NCBI GenBank assembly: GCA_024235395.1
Contig: JACKMK010000001.1
Location: forward strand, 1,674,001 to 1,738,000
Direction of reading: 5' to 3'
Source: Chromatiaceae bacterium
GTDB taxonomy: Bacteria; Pseudomonadota; Gammaproteobacteria; Chromatiales; Chromatiaceae
Length of the DNA: 64,000 nt
Under the pieces are notes generated by a model. That model was not told where the DNA came from. It saw only the letters and a program-made list of their open reading frames with translations, and searched no databases. Positions 46,985 through 55,542 of the stretch are shown here, piece after piece. Both the position numbers and the translations under genes were made by a program. The number at the start of each line of letters is the position of its first letter. Within the stretch, counting starts at the first letter, position 1.

Positions 46985-47186
46985 GCATCCCTAACACTCT
47001 GACCCCCGTGGGTATTCTGTTTCAGACCGTTCATAATCGCCTGAATTGATTTGTAATTTGTAGGTTGTCCCCTTGAACCACCGTCCCTGGAAAAGGTTCG
47101 GCCAGAAGTGTTGCCCGGTGTGGTTTTTCTGCGGATTACGCGGAGTTAGATAGGTAGGGATGAGGGCTGTCGACACTTTCGATGGC
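46985..47186 (+). repeat. ksgA-5' att-like repeat, copy 3 (partial X3-core3-Y3)
   Basis: Core 3 (47072-47104) differs at two positions from the ksgA core. Y3 (47105-47186) is nearly the same as Y2 for its first 45 bases. X3 is largely diverged, but GCATCCCTAACACTCTGA at 46985 sits exactly 87 bases before the core, as in copy 2. This preserved spacing argues that X3 is a degenerate X rather than an unrelated sequence. It separates modules 2 and 3. Confidence 0.75.
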
Positions 47187-47229
47187 GGCGTTGAAAACCA
47201 ATATCGTGTTAAATGGTTCGCAATTAGGC

Positions 47230-48013
47230 ATGAAAATCGACCAAATACGTTTTCCCGATGAACTGATGCGAAGCATGCGCGATAAGACGTGCGTGGTTTT
47301 TGCTGGCGCGGGCGTGTCGATGGGCGAACCGGCCAAACTCCCAAGTTTCTTCAAGTTAGCTGAACAATTGGCAGCAGGAACAGGGGAGACCAGAGGAGAT
47401 GGCGAACCAGTCGACCGATTTCTCGGGCGAATCCATAGAAAGGGAGTTCGTATACACGAACGAAGCTGCACGGCATTAAACCCGGTAGCTGGCTCTCATA
47501 CCCCCCTTCATCGTGACTTGCTCCGACTGTTTCCTGAAACCACCGACATAAAAGTTGTTACCACAAACTTCGATACCCTATTTGAAGAAGCCTGCGCTGA
47601 AATCACGGATGACATCGTTAGTGTTTACCGAGCCCCAGCACTACCTCTCGGCCATGACTTTTCTGGCATCGTGCATGTCCACGGGAGTCGAGAATTTTCA
47701 AAAGGGATTGTGCTTACAGATTCAGACTTTGGACGAGCCTACCTCACCGAAGGCTGGGCAAGGCGTTTCCTTGTCGATCTCTTTCAAAACTACTCAGTAT
47801 TGTTTATCGGTTACAGCCACGATGATGTTGTTATGGACTACCTGGCGCGAGCGCTGCCAAGCCGAGATGGAAACAGATACGTACTCATTGCCGAAGGCAG
47901 CGACGAGAGCGATTGGAAAGCGCGTGGGATCACCCCTATTTGGTTTCCGAAACCAGCACCAAGTGATTATTCTTTTCTGAATAGCGGCATTGCCAAGCTT
48001 GCGGACTATTTAA
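47230..48013 (+). pseudogene. SIR2-domain protein, N-terminal part (gene split by an IS)
   Basis: About 261 codons of a SIR2-type NADase/deacetylase domain. It has VVFAGAGVSMGEP (residues 22-34), VVTTNFDTLFEEA with the catalytic-loop TNFD, HVHGS, and VLFIGYSHDD. This SIR2_2 style is found in antiphage effectors rather than in classical CobB. Translation continues into the insertion sequence and stops at 48201. The original partner sequence is at 49275-52031: joining at the TTAA duplication keeps the frame (reading ADYL|NRTQLD). The start ATG at 47230 gives the expected short N-terminus; an ATG at 47182 is possible. The split form probably lacks the regulatory C-terminal region. Confidence 0.85.
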
Positions 48014-49274
48014 GGGCACCTCGATCAATTCGTTCTAACGCCACCATCGGCGTGATCAATGTAGCGACCGTGCCATTTCGCCGCGCTGATAGTCTTCTTC
48101 CGAATCCAGCGGCCCGGTTTTCTCACCTTGTTGGCCGTTGCGCGCCGCCCTCGGCGGCTTTCCGGCCCTTCAGGCCGTGCAGAAGGCGGATTGCGGCCTG
48201 AGTAAGAATTCCAAGCGTCGCATGTTGTAGGTCAGGTTCATCAGCCCGATCTTCACTGCCGCTCGGACCTTGCCCTTGGTTCGTACCAGGATGTTGCCCT
48301 GGCGTGTGCGTTGATCACCGAAGACATGCTCGACGCGGGCGCGGACCTTTGAGCGCCGATGGTTGGTCGCCTGCTCCTGTTTGTTCAACGCACGCCGACT
48401 GCTGCCCTTGCGGTGGATTCGGCTCTTGTAGCCCTGTTCGCGAAGCTGTTCTTCGCGCGCTTGTGATCGGTAGGCGGAATCGGCCCAGATGGAACGGTCG
48501 CTGTTCTCGTCGTCCAGCACCTCATCGAAGACCTGGCTGTCGTGCACGCTGGCGTCGGTCACCGCATAGCGCCGGATCAGCTTGTGCTCTTTGTCGATGT
48601 TGATGTGGTTCTTGTAGCCGTAGTGGCTCTTGCCGTGCTTCTTCGTCCAGCGTGCATCCTCGTCCTTTTGCCGCTTCATGTTCGGCTTGTCATCCCATCC
48701 GTCAGGCATCTTGCCTTCCTTGATCTGCTTGTTCTCGTCACGCGTGTTCCGGTTCTTCGGCACGTTGACCAGGCTGGCATCGATGATCTGGCCACCCTTG
48801 GGCATCAGGCCCGATTGCCACAACTGCTCATCGAAGCGCGCAAACAGCTTGTCAATCAAGCCGTGACGCACCAGTTGCTCGCGGAACAACCACAACGTCT
48901 TGGCGTCCGGCACGGTGTCCTCCGGCGACAGCCCGAGGAAGCGCTGGAACGACAACCGGTCACGGACCTGGAACTCGGTCTGATCGTCCGAGAGGTTGTA
49001 CAAGGCCTGCAGCACCAGCATCTTGAACATCAACGTGACGTCATGCGGCTTGCGTCCGGCATTGCTCTTGCGCTGCTTCTGGTGGATCACCTTCAGCAAC
49101 GGCCGGAATGCTTGCCAGTCCACGATGCTGTCCAGCCGTGGCAGTGGATCACCCAGTTTCTCCAGCTTCGCCAGCCGATCCTCATCGTCGAAAAACCCTG
49201 GTTGCATCCGATCTACCCTTTGCCTGTTTGATCGCTGTTATTCTGCCCGAATCGGGGGATTATTCGAGATGCCC
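48014..49274. mobile_element. IS5-family insertion sequence, intact, 1261 bp
   Basis: The ends are imperfect inverted repeats: GGGCACCTCGATCAAT on the left and GGGCATCTCGAATAAT read inward from the right (13 of 16 match). The element is flanked by TTAA at 48010-48013 and 49275-49278, a YTAR-type 4-base duplication expected for the IS5 subgroup. It carries one intact transposase on the minus strand. It lies inside the SIR2-containing gene. Its right end supplies an in-frame ATG (49269) for the downstream half of that gene. Confidence 0.92.
48170..49207 (-). CDS. IS5-family DDE transposase
   Basis: A 345-residue transposase that appears intact. Catalytic residues are visible as Asp in GGQIIDASLVNVP (about residue 142), Asp in SIWADSAYRS (about 243), and Glu in RARVEHVFGDQ (about 297). 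The N-terminal DUF772-type domain (NLSDDQTEFQVRDRLSFQRF) is present. Length matches the family. It opposes the SIR2 gene it interrupts. The degenerate copy at 42240-42824 is a diverged relative, not a recent duplicate. Confidence 0.93.
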   Translation of the reverse strand: MQPGFFDDEDRLAKLEKLGDPLPRLDSIVDWQAFRPLLKVIHQKQRKSNAGRKPHDVTLMFKMLVLQALYNLSDDQTEFQVRDRLSFQRFLGLSPEDTVPDAKTLWLFREQLVRHGLIDKLFARFDEQLWQSGLMPKGGQIIDASLVNVPKNRNTRDENKQIKEGKMPDGWDDKPNMKRQKDEDARWTKKHGKSHYGYKNHINIDKEHKLIRRYAVTDASVHDSQVFDEVLDDENSDRSIWADSAYRSQAREEQLREQGYKSRIHRKGSSRRALNKQEQATNHRRSKVRARVEHVFGDQRTRQGNILVRTKGKVRAAVKIGLMNLTYNMRRLEFLLRPQSAFCTA

Positions 49275-52031
49275 TTAAATCGCACACAGCTCGATTGGAA
49301 GCAGGAACTCACGGCCCTAGCGTCAAGCCCACCACCCCAAGACGAAGAAAGCGAGCACCAAATCCTGGACGCTGTTCGCAACCGCAATACCATTCGATTT
49401 TTCACAAATGTAGCCAAAGACAAGAGCTGGCCAGCCTGGCTAGATGGCAAGGGCGCTCTTGATGATTTGTTCGCTGGTAATATTTTGACTGAAGAGCAAC
49501 GCATATTGGCAGCGTGGATCTCAGAGCACTATACACACGAATACCCTGAGGAAGTAATTCTCATTGTAGGCAAGCATGGTCTTCGATTGAATTCGCTATT
49601 CTGGTGGATTCTTGGTCGCGAAATTGGGTTGGCAAAGGATGGCGAGAACACTCCAGACTCTGCCATCTCCCTTTCAAGATGGGTGACACTCCTCATTGCA
49701 ACAGCCCCGCCCCACGGCGACACCACAATCCTGGAATGGCTGGCGGAACGGTGCGCAAGATATGATCTCGACAAAGAGCTTCTTCAACTCTTCTCGAAAA
49801 TGGCTGAACCCCAATTGCAGATTAAAAAAGGGATTAATTGGTATGACGAGAATGACGAGCGAGAGGATAAAACCAACCTCGATATCAATTACCAATTATT
49901 TGCTGATCACTGGCATCTCAATGAGTTCTATCAGAAGTACCTCAAATCCCATCTCGAACGCATTTCAACCGAGATCTTTGAACTTGCCATCAGCACACTG
50001 AGTACGATTCATAGCCACTTAGCTGCCTGGGATCGCGCAAACGAAAAATCAGACACACTGTCATACATGCGCTCAGCGATTGAGCCGCACGAGCAAGATG
50101 ATCTGCATCACCGGGAAGATGTGCTGATAGATGCAGCGAGAGATGCCTGGGAGCAACTTGCCATCAGCCAACCAGGATACGCTCACAGCCTTTTCCTCAG
50201 ACACGCTAGATCCGAGGCGCCAATCATTCGCCGACTATGTGTTCACTATCTAACTCAACGAGCGGACGTGGACGCAAATGAAAAACTACAGATTTTTCTT
50301 CAACATTTTAATCTTCACGACATTGCGACGCATCACGAGACCTACCAGTTTGGTGCCCACATATACGGGTTGTTGACCCCCACCTCCAGAGTAGAACTCC
50401 TAGACGAAGTATTGAAGTACCGATGGCCCCTTGATGATGGCGAGGCTGAACATCACGCGGCAAGGGAAAAATATAGTTGGCTTGAGTGGCTAAAAAGGTC
50501 CGACCCAAGCTGTGAATTGTTGAATGAATCCATATCCAGGTTGACGAGTGAATTTCCCGATCTTCAGTCTCGTGAGCATCCAGACCTTACTCACTGGCAT
50601 TCCGGCGCAGAATGGGTTGGACATAAAAGCCCTTATAGCGCCGGGGAGCTTCTCACAAAGTCTCCAAACGATTGGCTGGAAACACTACAGGGCTTTAAGG
50701 GTGATGAGTTTCGTGGACCAGATGTGCGTGGTCTACAAGGCGCAATCACAGAAGCTGCGAGAACAAACGCCCCTTGGGGTTTTGAACTTGCCGAAGCTCT
50801 TGCGAAGACTGGAGCCTGGGATTCGGACTTCTGGGCGGCGTTGATCGATGCCTGGAAGGAATGGCCCGATAACGAAGAACAGTGTCAGCGTATCCTTTTC
50901 TGGCTGAAGGATCAGAGGCTATACCCTAGAGCGACATATGACATCTCCCGAGCACTCCTCATTCTTGTTGAAAAAGAAGGAAAGACCTCTGCGCTCTCCT
51001 GTTTGGATGACACAAACCGTATCGCGAAAGGGCTCTGGGCACATGTAACGGTCGAGGACTTTCCAGAGGCCAAAGAAGACTGGCTTGGGTTTGCGATCAA
51101 CAACTCTGCCGGCGTGCTTGCCCAGTACTGGCTCCACGCGCTGAGCTTGTGGTGGAAAGCACAAGAGAAGAAACCGTCTTCGATTCCTGATGCTTTCAGA
51201 CTTCCGATAGAAAGCATCATTCAAGAAGGTAGTTCGGCTAGCGGTGTAGCCCTCGCAGTTTTCGCCAGCCAGTTCCCTTATTTCCTATCGATTGACGAAG
51301 ACTGGACGAAGGAACAACTCCTTCCTTGGTTCGAGCACGAAAAAGACCCGACAAGAATGCAGCAAAGCTGGGATGGCTTTTTGACCTGGGGAAGCTTGAA
51401 CCCTCGTGTATTCGATGCTTTGGCCCCAATGTTTTTGAAAGCCTGCTCGCAACTCGGGAATCAACTTGCATCGCATCGTGACCGTTTTGCCGAGTTTTTT
51501 GTGGTGATGGTCATGTACTACGCCAAAAAACCACTGGACGAAGCAATCCCAACTTTTTTTCTGAATGGCGACGAGACGGACAGGCGAAATTTTGCGTTTA
51601 GCGTCGACCGAATGCTTCGTGGCCTCAACGAAGAGCAACAGAAAGAACAGTGGGATAAGTGGCTACGTGCGTACTGGAACAACCGGCTTCAAGGAATACC
51701 CGCTGTGCTGGACGAGGTGGAAACCAATGAGATGTTGGAATGGACGACTCAGCTCACCGCAGTGTACGGGGAAGCTGTGAATATTGCGGTTCAGATGCCT
51801 CCCACGCCGTTCAAACACCTGTCGATCGGGTATGACCTAAAAAACAGCGATTTACCCGAGCGATTCCCTTATGCAGTAGCGAAGCTGCTCATCTACATTA
51901 TGGAATCTGGAGCTGATCCTCAGGTCTTTTATGGATTCAAGGAAATTATCCAAAGAATTCCCCAGGAAGGGATTGATCCCGGCTTTTGGAACAAGGTGCA
52001 GGGGTTGTCGGAGGGGCTCGGACTGGCCTAG
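49269..52031 (+). pseudogene. C-terminal part of the split SIR2 protein (large helical region)
   Basis: About 916 native codons (from 49279) of the same gene as the SIR2 fragment, plus three codons donated by the insertion sequence starting at ATG 49269. The region is helical, rich in Trp, Glu and Leu, with no catalytic motif that I recognise. It resembles the long alpha-solenoid C-terminal regions of SIR2 antiphage proteins, and its end may match the DUF4020-type tail, which I recall only loosely. Base composition is clearly more AT-rich than flanking genes, supporting recent acquisition. It ends at TAG 52031, about 40 bases before repeat copy 4. It may still be expressed as a separate polypeptide. 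Confidence 0.75.
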
Positions 52032-52070
52032 CTCACTCAACAACTAGCCAATGAGCCGTCGTTTCCGACC

Positions 52071-52227
52071 GCCGCGAAAATCGAAGAGAGTTCGAATCTC
52101 CACCACCACAAACCTAACCCCCTGATTTGCGCAGCCCTTTGGTTTTGCCCGAAACTCAACGCATTCATTTCTCAGACTTTTGAAAGGCTAACCCCTTGAG
52201 CCACCGTCCCAGGAAAAGGTTCGGCCA
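52071..52227 (+). repeat. ksgA-5' att-like repeat, copy 4 (X4-core4, native junction)
   Basis: X4 (52071-52194) matches X2 and X1 along its length, including CGAAGAGAGTTCGAATCTC and CTGATTTGCGCAG. Core 4 (52195-52227) contains the ksgA TTG start and its first ten or so codons, and runs directly into the ksgA body. There is no Y sequence. This marks the right boundary of the cassette array. The sequence AAAGGC in X4 is the only candidate ribosome-binding site for ksgA. Confidence 0.8.
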
Positions 52228-52981
52228 AAACTTTCTGCACGACCAGGCGGTGATCGCGCGGATCCTCGACTGCATCGATCCGCGGCCGGGGCAACGCCTG
52301 GTGGAGATCGGTCCGGGCCAGGGGGCGCTGACCAAGGGGCTGCTGCAACGTGCCGGCAGGCTGGACGCGATCGAACTCGACCGCGACCTGCTCGAACCGC
52401 TGCGCCACATGTGCGCACCGATCGGCGAGTTGAACCTGCACAACGCGGACGCGCTGAAGTTCGACTTCCGCAGCCTGCATCCAGGTGAACAGAAGCTTCG
52501 TCTGGTCGGTAACCTGCCCTACAACATCTCGACGCCGTTGTTGTTCCACCTGCTCGAACAGGCCGACGTGATCGAGGACATGCATTTCATGCTGCAGAAA
52601 GAGGTCGTCGAACGCATGGCCGCCGCGCCGGGCTCCAAGGCCTTCGGACGCCTGTCGGTGATGTTGCAGGTGAGCTGCGAGGTGACGCCGTTGTTCGACA
52701 TCGGTCCGGGGTCGTTCGACCCGCCGCCGAAGGTCGATTCCAGTGTCGTGCGCCTGCGTCCGCTGGCCGAATCACGCGTGCCGGTCGCGCAGATCGGCAC
52801 CTTCGGTGCCTTCGTCGCGCAGGCCTTTGCACATCGCCGCAAGACCCTGCGCAACAACCTCAAAGGCCTGCTCGACGGCGAGCAGATCGCCGCGGTCGGG
52901 GTCGATCCGGGCGCGCGCAGCGAGACCCTGGCGATCGACGAGCTGATCCGGCTCCATCGGGCGACCCTCGCGACGCCGTGA
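52196..52981 (+). CDS. ksgA: 16S rRNA (adenine(1518)-N6/adenine(1519)-N6)-dimethyltransferase
   Basis: A 261-residue KsgA that dimethylates two adenines in helix 45 of 16S rRNA, late in 30S assembly. It begins with SHRPRKRFGQNFLHDQ, then the SAM motif VEIGPGQGALTKGLL, and has the catalytic NLPYNIS. Length is normal. The start is a TTG at 52196, and the first codons are the repeated core sequence. Thus the gene's promoter and 5' untranslated region come from the X sequence of the adjacent element, not from the usual pdxA-ksgA context. Its stop overlaps the acpH GTG (GTGA). Confidence 0.93.
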   Translation: MSHRPRKRFGQNFLHDQAVIARILDCIDPRPGQRLVEIGPGQGALTKGLLQRAGRLDAIELDRDLLEPLRHMCAPIGELNLHNADALKFDFRSLHPGEQKLRLVGNLPYNISTPLLFHLLEQADVIEDMHFMLQKEVVERMAAAPGSKAFGRLSVMLQVSCEVTPLFDIGPGSFDPPPKVDSSVVRLRPLAESRVPVAQIGTFGAFVAQAFAHRRKTLRNNLKGLLDGEQIAAVGVDPGARSETLAIDELIRLHRATLATP

Positions 52982-53598
52982 ACTACCTGGCCCACCTTTA
53001 CCTCGCCGGGGACGACAGCGAATTGCTGATCGGCGGCCTGATGGGCGACTTCGTCAAGGGCCGGGTCGACCCGGCACGACCGGCTGCCGTGCGCGCCGGC
53101 ATCCTGCTGCACCGACGGGTCGACTCGTTCACCGACCAGCACCCGGTGGTCCGGCGCAGCAAGGCGCGCATCGACCCCGAGTTCCGCCGTTACGCGGGCA
53201 TCCTCGTCGACCTGTTCTTCGACCATTTCCTGGCCTGCGACTGGCCGGCGTACTCGCGCCAGCCGCTGCCGCAGTACGCGCGCCGGATCTACCGCATCCT
53301 GAACCGGCAGCTGCCCAGTCTGCCGCCGCGCATGCAGCACAGCGTGCTGTACATGGTGCGCAACGATCTGCTCGTCTCCTACCGCGAGATCGATGGTATC
53401 CGGCGCGCATTGTCCGGCATCGAGCGGCGCCTGAGTCGCCCCAGCCAGCTCGCCGAAGCGGTCGCCGAACTGGAAGCGAATTACGCCAGTTTTCGCGAGG
53501 ATTTTGCCGAATTCTTCCCCGAACTCAGTCACTTCGCACGGCAGCAAAGGGATACCTGCACGGAAGAGACAATGAGCCGCCAGGCACTAAACGACTAA
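52978..53598 (+). CDS. acpH: Acyl-carrier-protein phosphodiesterase
   Basis: A 206-residue AcpH-type ACP phosphodiesterase, which removes 4'-phosphopantetheine from holo-ACP. It has the family start MNYLAHLYLAGDD, GGLMGDFVKG, and the HD-like metal residues in HRRVDSFTDQHPVV. It begins at a GTG overlapping the ksgA stop, so it is translationally coupled. After residue 195 the sequence is low in conservation. This is an enzyme mainly found in Gammaproteobacteria. Confidence 0.87.
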   Translation: MNYLAHLYLAGDDSELLIGGLMGDFVKGRVDPARPAAVRAGILLHRRVDSFTDQHPVVRRSKARIDPEFRRYAGILVDLFFDHFLACDWPAYSRQPLPQYARRIYRILNRQLPSLPPRMQHSVLYMVRNDLLVSYREIDGIRRALSGIERRLSRPSQLAEAVAELEANYASFREDFAEFFPELSHFARQQRDTCTEETMSRQALND

Positions 53599-53802
53599 AG
53601 TGTTCGGCCGGCTTTACAATAGCCCATGGTACCGGTCGTCACGACAGCATTAACGCATTGAATTTATTCGTATTGAGACAGTTGGCACCGGTCGTGCTTC
53701 GCAATAGACAGGTTGCGCATCCACCGGCCGACAGAACATCTGCCCCCGCCTGTGCCGAGTCGGAGAAAAACATCCTGGCAGAGGGCCGGTGGATGCAGCA
53801 AC

Positions 53803-54915
53803 TCACTCCTGGTCTTTCGCGGCGCCTTCCGGCACATCGGGACGCGCCGCTTCGGTGACCACCAACCCCGATCGTTTGGCCCTGGCCTCCCAATGGCGGC
53901 GAGCGAGCTGCTGCATGTCGCGCGTCGGATCGGACTCGTCGACGATCTCGACGCCGAGCAGCGTCTCTATGACGTCCTCCATGGTCACGATCCCGGACAT
54001 GCCGCCGAACGCATCCACGACCATCGCGATCTGTTCGCGGCGCATCAGGAACTGATTGAACAGGTCGACGATCGGGCGGTCCTCTTGGACGACCAGGATG
54101 TCGCGCCGCAGGCTGCCCAGCGCCTCGTCGGGTCGTCCGTCGACCATCTGCGCCAGGATCTCGTCCTTGAGCACATAACCGATCACGTGGTCGGGTGTGT
54201 CGCCTTCGAACACAGGGATGCGCGAGAACCGCAGGTCGCGGTGCTGCTCGAAGAAGGCGCCGATCGTCTGGGCGGCGGATGCCGCGATCACCACGGTCCG
54301 TGGTGTCATCACGTCGCGCGCAAGCACCGAACGGAACTGCAGCAGATTGCCGATGATGTCGGACTCGTGCTGCTCGAACACCCCGTGCCGTGCACCGATA
54401 TCCGCCATCGCCAGGAAATCGCTGCGCGTGAAGGCGCTGCCGACATCGGCCTTCTTGAGCGCCCGGGTGACCAGTTGACTGAACCAGACCAGCGGCGCCA
54501 GCAGGCGGATCACGAGCGCGAGCGAGCGCGCGGTGAAGCCCGCGAGCTCCTGCCAATAGTTCGCGCCGAGGGTCTTGGGGATCAATTCGGAGAGCACCAG
54601 GATCGCCAGGGTCATCACGACCGGCACGACGAGCCCGGTGATCAGCGGATCGGCGTCCGCCCAGATCTTCGCCGCCTGGTCGCCGACGCCGATCGCGCCG
54701 ACCGTGTGCGCGATGGTGTTGAGCGTCAGGATCGCGGCCAGCGGGCGGTCGATGTTGTCCTTGAACGCCTGCAGCCGGCGCCCCAGGGCACCACCCTCCT
54801 GCAGCTTGATCTGCGCGTAGGACGGCGTGATGCTCAGCAGTACCGCCTCCCACAGGGAACACAGAAACGAGGTCACGATCGCGACCAGAAAGAATGCGAT
54901 CAGCAGCGTGTACAT
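53803..54915 (-). CDS. CNNM transmembrane and CBS-domain protein
   Basis: A 370-residue protein with a DUF21/CNNM membrane domain (residues 1-190, including SFLCSLWEAVLLSITPSY and ELIPKTLGANYW). Paired CBS domains follow (DVMTPRTVV, FSRIPVFEGDTPDHVIGYVL, AMVVDAFGGMSGIVTMED). It lacks the C-terminal CorC_HlyC domain. Such proteins act in Mg2+ or Co2+ efflux or homeostasis, with the CBS pair binding Mg-ATP. It is convergent with acpH with about 200 bases between. Confidence 0.87.
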   Translation of the reverse strand: MYTLLIAFFLVAIVTSFLCSLWEAVLLSITPSYAQIKLQEGGALGRRLQAFKDNIDRPLAAILTLNTIAHTVGAIGVGDQAAKIWADADPLITGLVVPVVMTLAILVLSELIPKTLGANYWQELAGFTARSLALVIRLLAPLVWFSQLVTRALKKADVGSAFTRSDFLAMADIGARHGVFEQHESDIIGNLLQFRSVLARDVMTPRTVVIAASAAQTIGAFFEQHRDLRFSRIPVFEGDTPDHVIGYVLKDEILAQMVDGRPDEALGSLRRDILVVQEDRPIVDLFNQFLMRREQIAMVVDAFGGMSGIVTMEDVIETLLGVEIVDESDPTRDMQQLARRHWEARAKRSGLVVTEAARPDVPEGAAKDQE

Positions 54916-55026
54916 TCGCCGACCCAGTCGTTGCGCTGATGGAGGTTCGAGGTTAGCCGGTCCGCGTCGAAAACGAAAACGGGGCCGAAGCGCCCCGTCT
55001 ATCCGCGCGATCGACGCAGCGGCACG

Positions 55027-55479
55027 TCAGAACGGGATGTCGTCCTCGAAACCGCTGTCGACCGGTGCGGCCGCCTGGGCCGCAGGCTTCGAGGCGGGTG
55101 CGCGCGACCCCGCCGACGGTGCGAAATCCGCACTGCCGCCGCGGCTGTCGAGCATCTGCATCTCGTCGGCGATGATCTCGGTGGTGTAGCGATCCTGGCC
55201 CTGCTGATCCTGCCATTTGCGGGTCTGCAGCCGCCCCTCCAGATACACCTTGGAACCCTTCTTCAGGTACTCGCCGGCGATCTCGGCGAGGCGCCGGTAC
55301 ATCACCACCCGGTGCCATTCGGTGCGCTCCTGGTTCTCGCCGGTATTCTTGTCCTTCCAGCTCTCCGATGTCGCCACCGTGATGTTGCACACCGCATTGC
55401 CGTTGGGCATGTAGCGTACTTCCGGGTCCTGGCCCAGATTGCCGATCAGTATGACCTTGTTGACGCCTCTACTCGCCAT
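55027..55479 (-). CDS. ssb: Single-stranded DNA-binding protein
   Basis: A 150-residue SSB. Residues 1-110 are the OB fold (GVNKVILIGNLGQDPEVRYM, SWKDKNTGENQERTEWHRVV). A flexible Gly/Ala/Pro linker ends in the acidic tip GFEDDIPF that recruits partner proteins. It is slightly shorter than the E. coli protein. It is transcribed away from uvrA, the classical arrangement, but an MFS gene and a response-regulator gene separate them here. Confidence 0.95.
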   Translation of the reverse strand: MASRGVNKVILIGNLGQDPEVRYMPNGNAVCNITVATSESWKDKNTGENQERTEWHRVVMYRRLAEIAGEYLKKGSKVYLEGRLQTRKWQDQQGQDRYTTEIIADEMQMLDSRGGSADFAPSAGSRAPASKPAAQAAAPVDSGFEDDIPF

Positions 55480-55542
55480 GTTTCCTCCTCTAGCCGACGG
55501 TCGCCTCCGTGCGCCGCCGTTGGTATTTGGTTGCCCGGCAGT

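Noticed and set aside
47182..52031. SIR2 protein and downstream 1011-residue protein as a two-gene defence operon
   Set aside because: The insertion-sequence ends, TTAA duplication and frame restoration show one interrupted gene instead.
43611..52240. Integron gene-cassette array with attC sites
   Set aside because: The repeats contain a coding core of ksgA, no matched RYYYAAC/GTTRRRY pairs bounding a hairpin were found, and cargo genes lie on both strands with several genes per unit.
53639..54862. Long minus-strand frame overlapping the CNNM gene
   Set aside because: Arg/Ala/Pro-rich shadow in another frame of the CNNM protein, with no motif.
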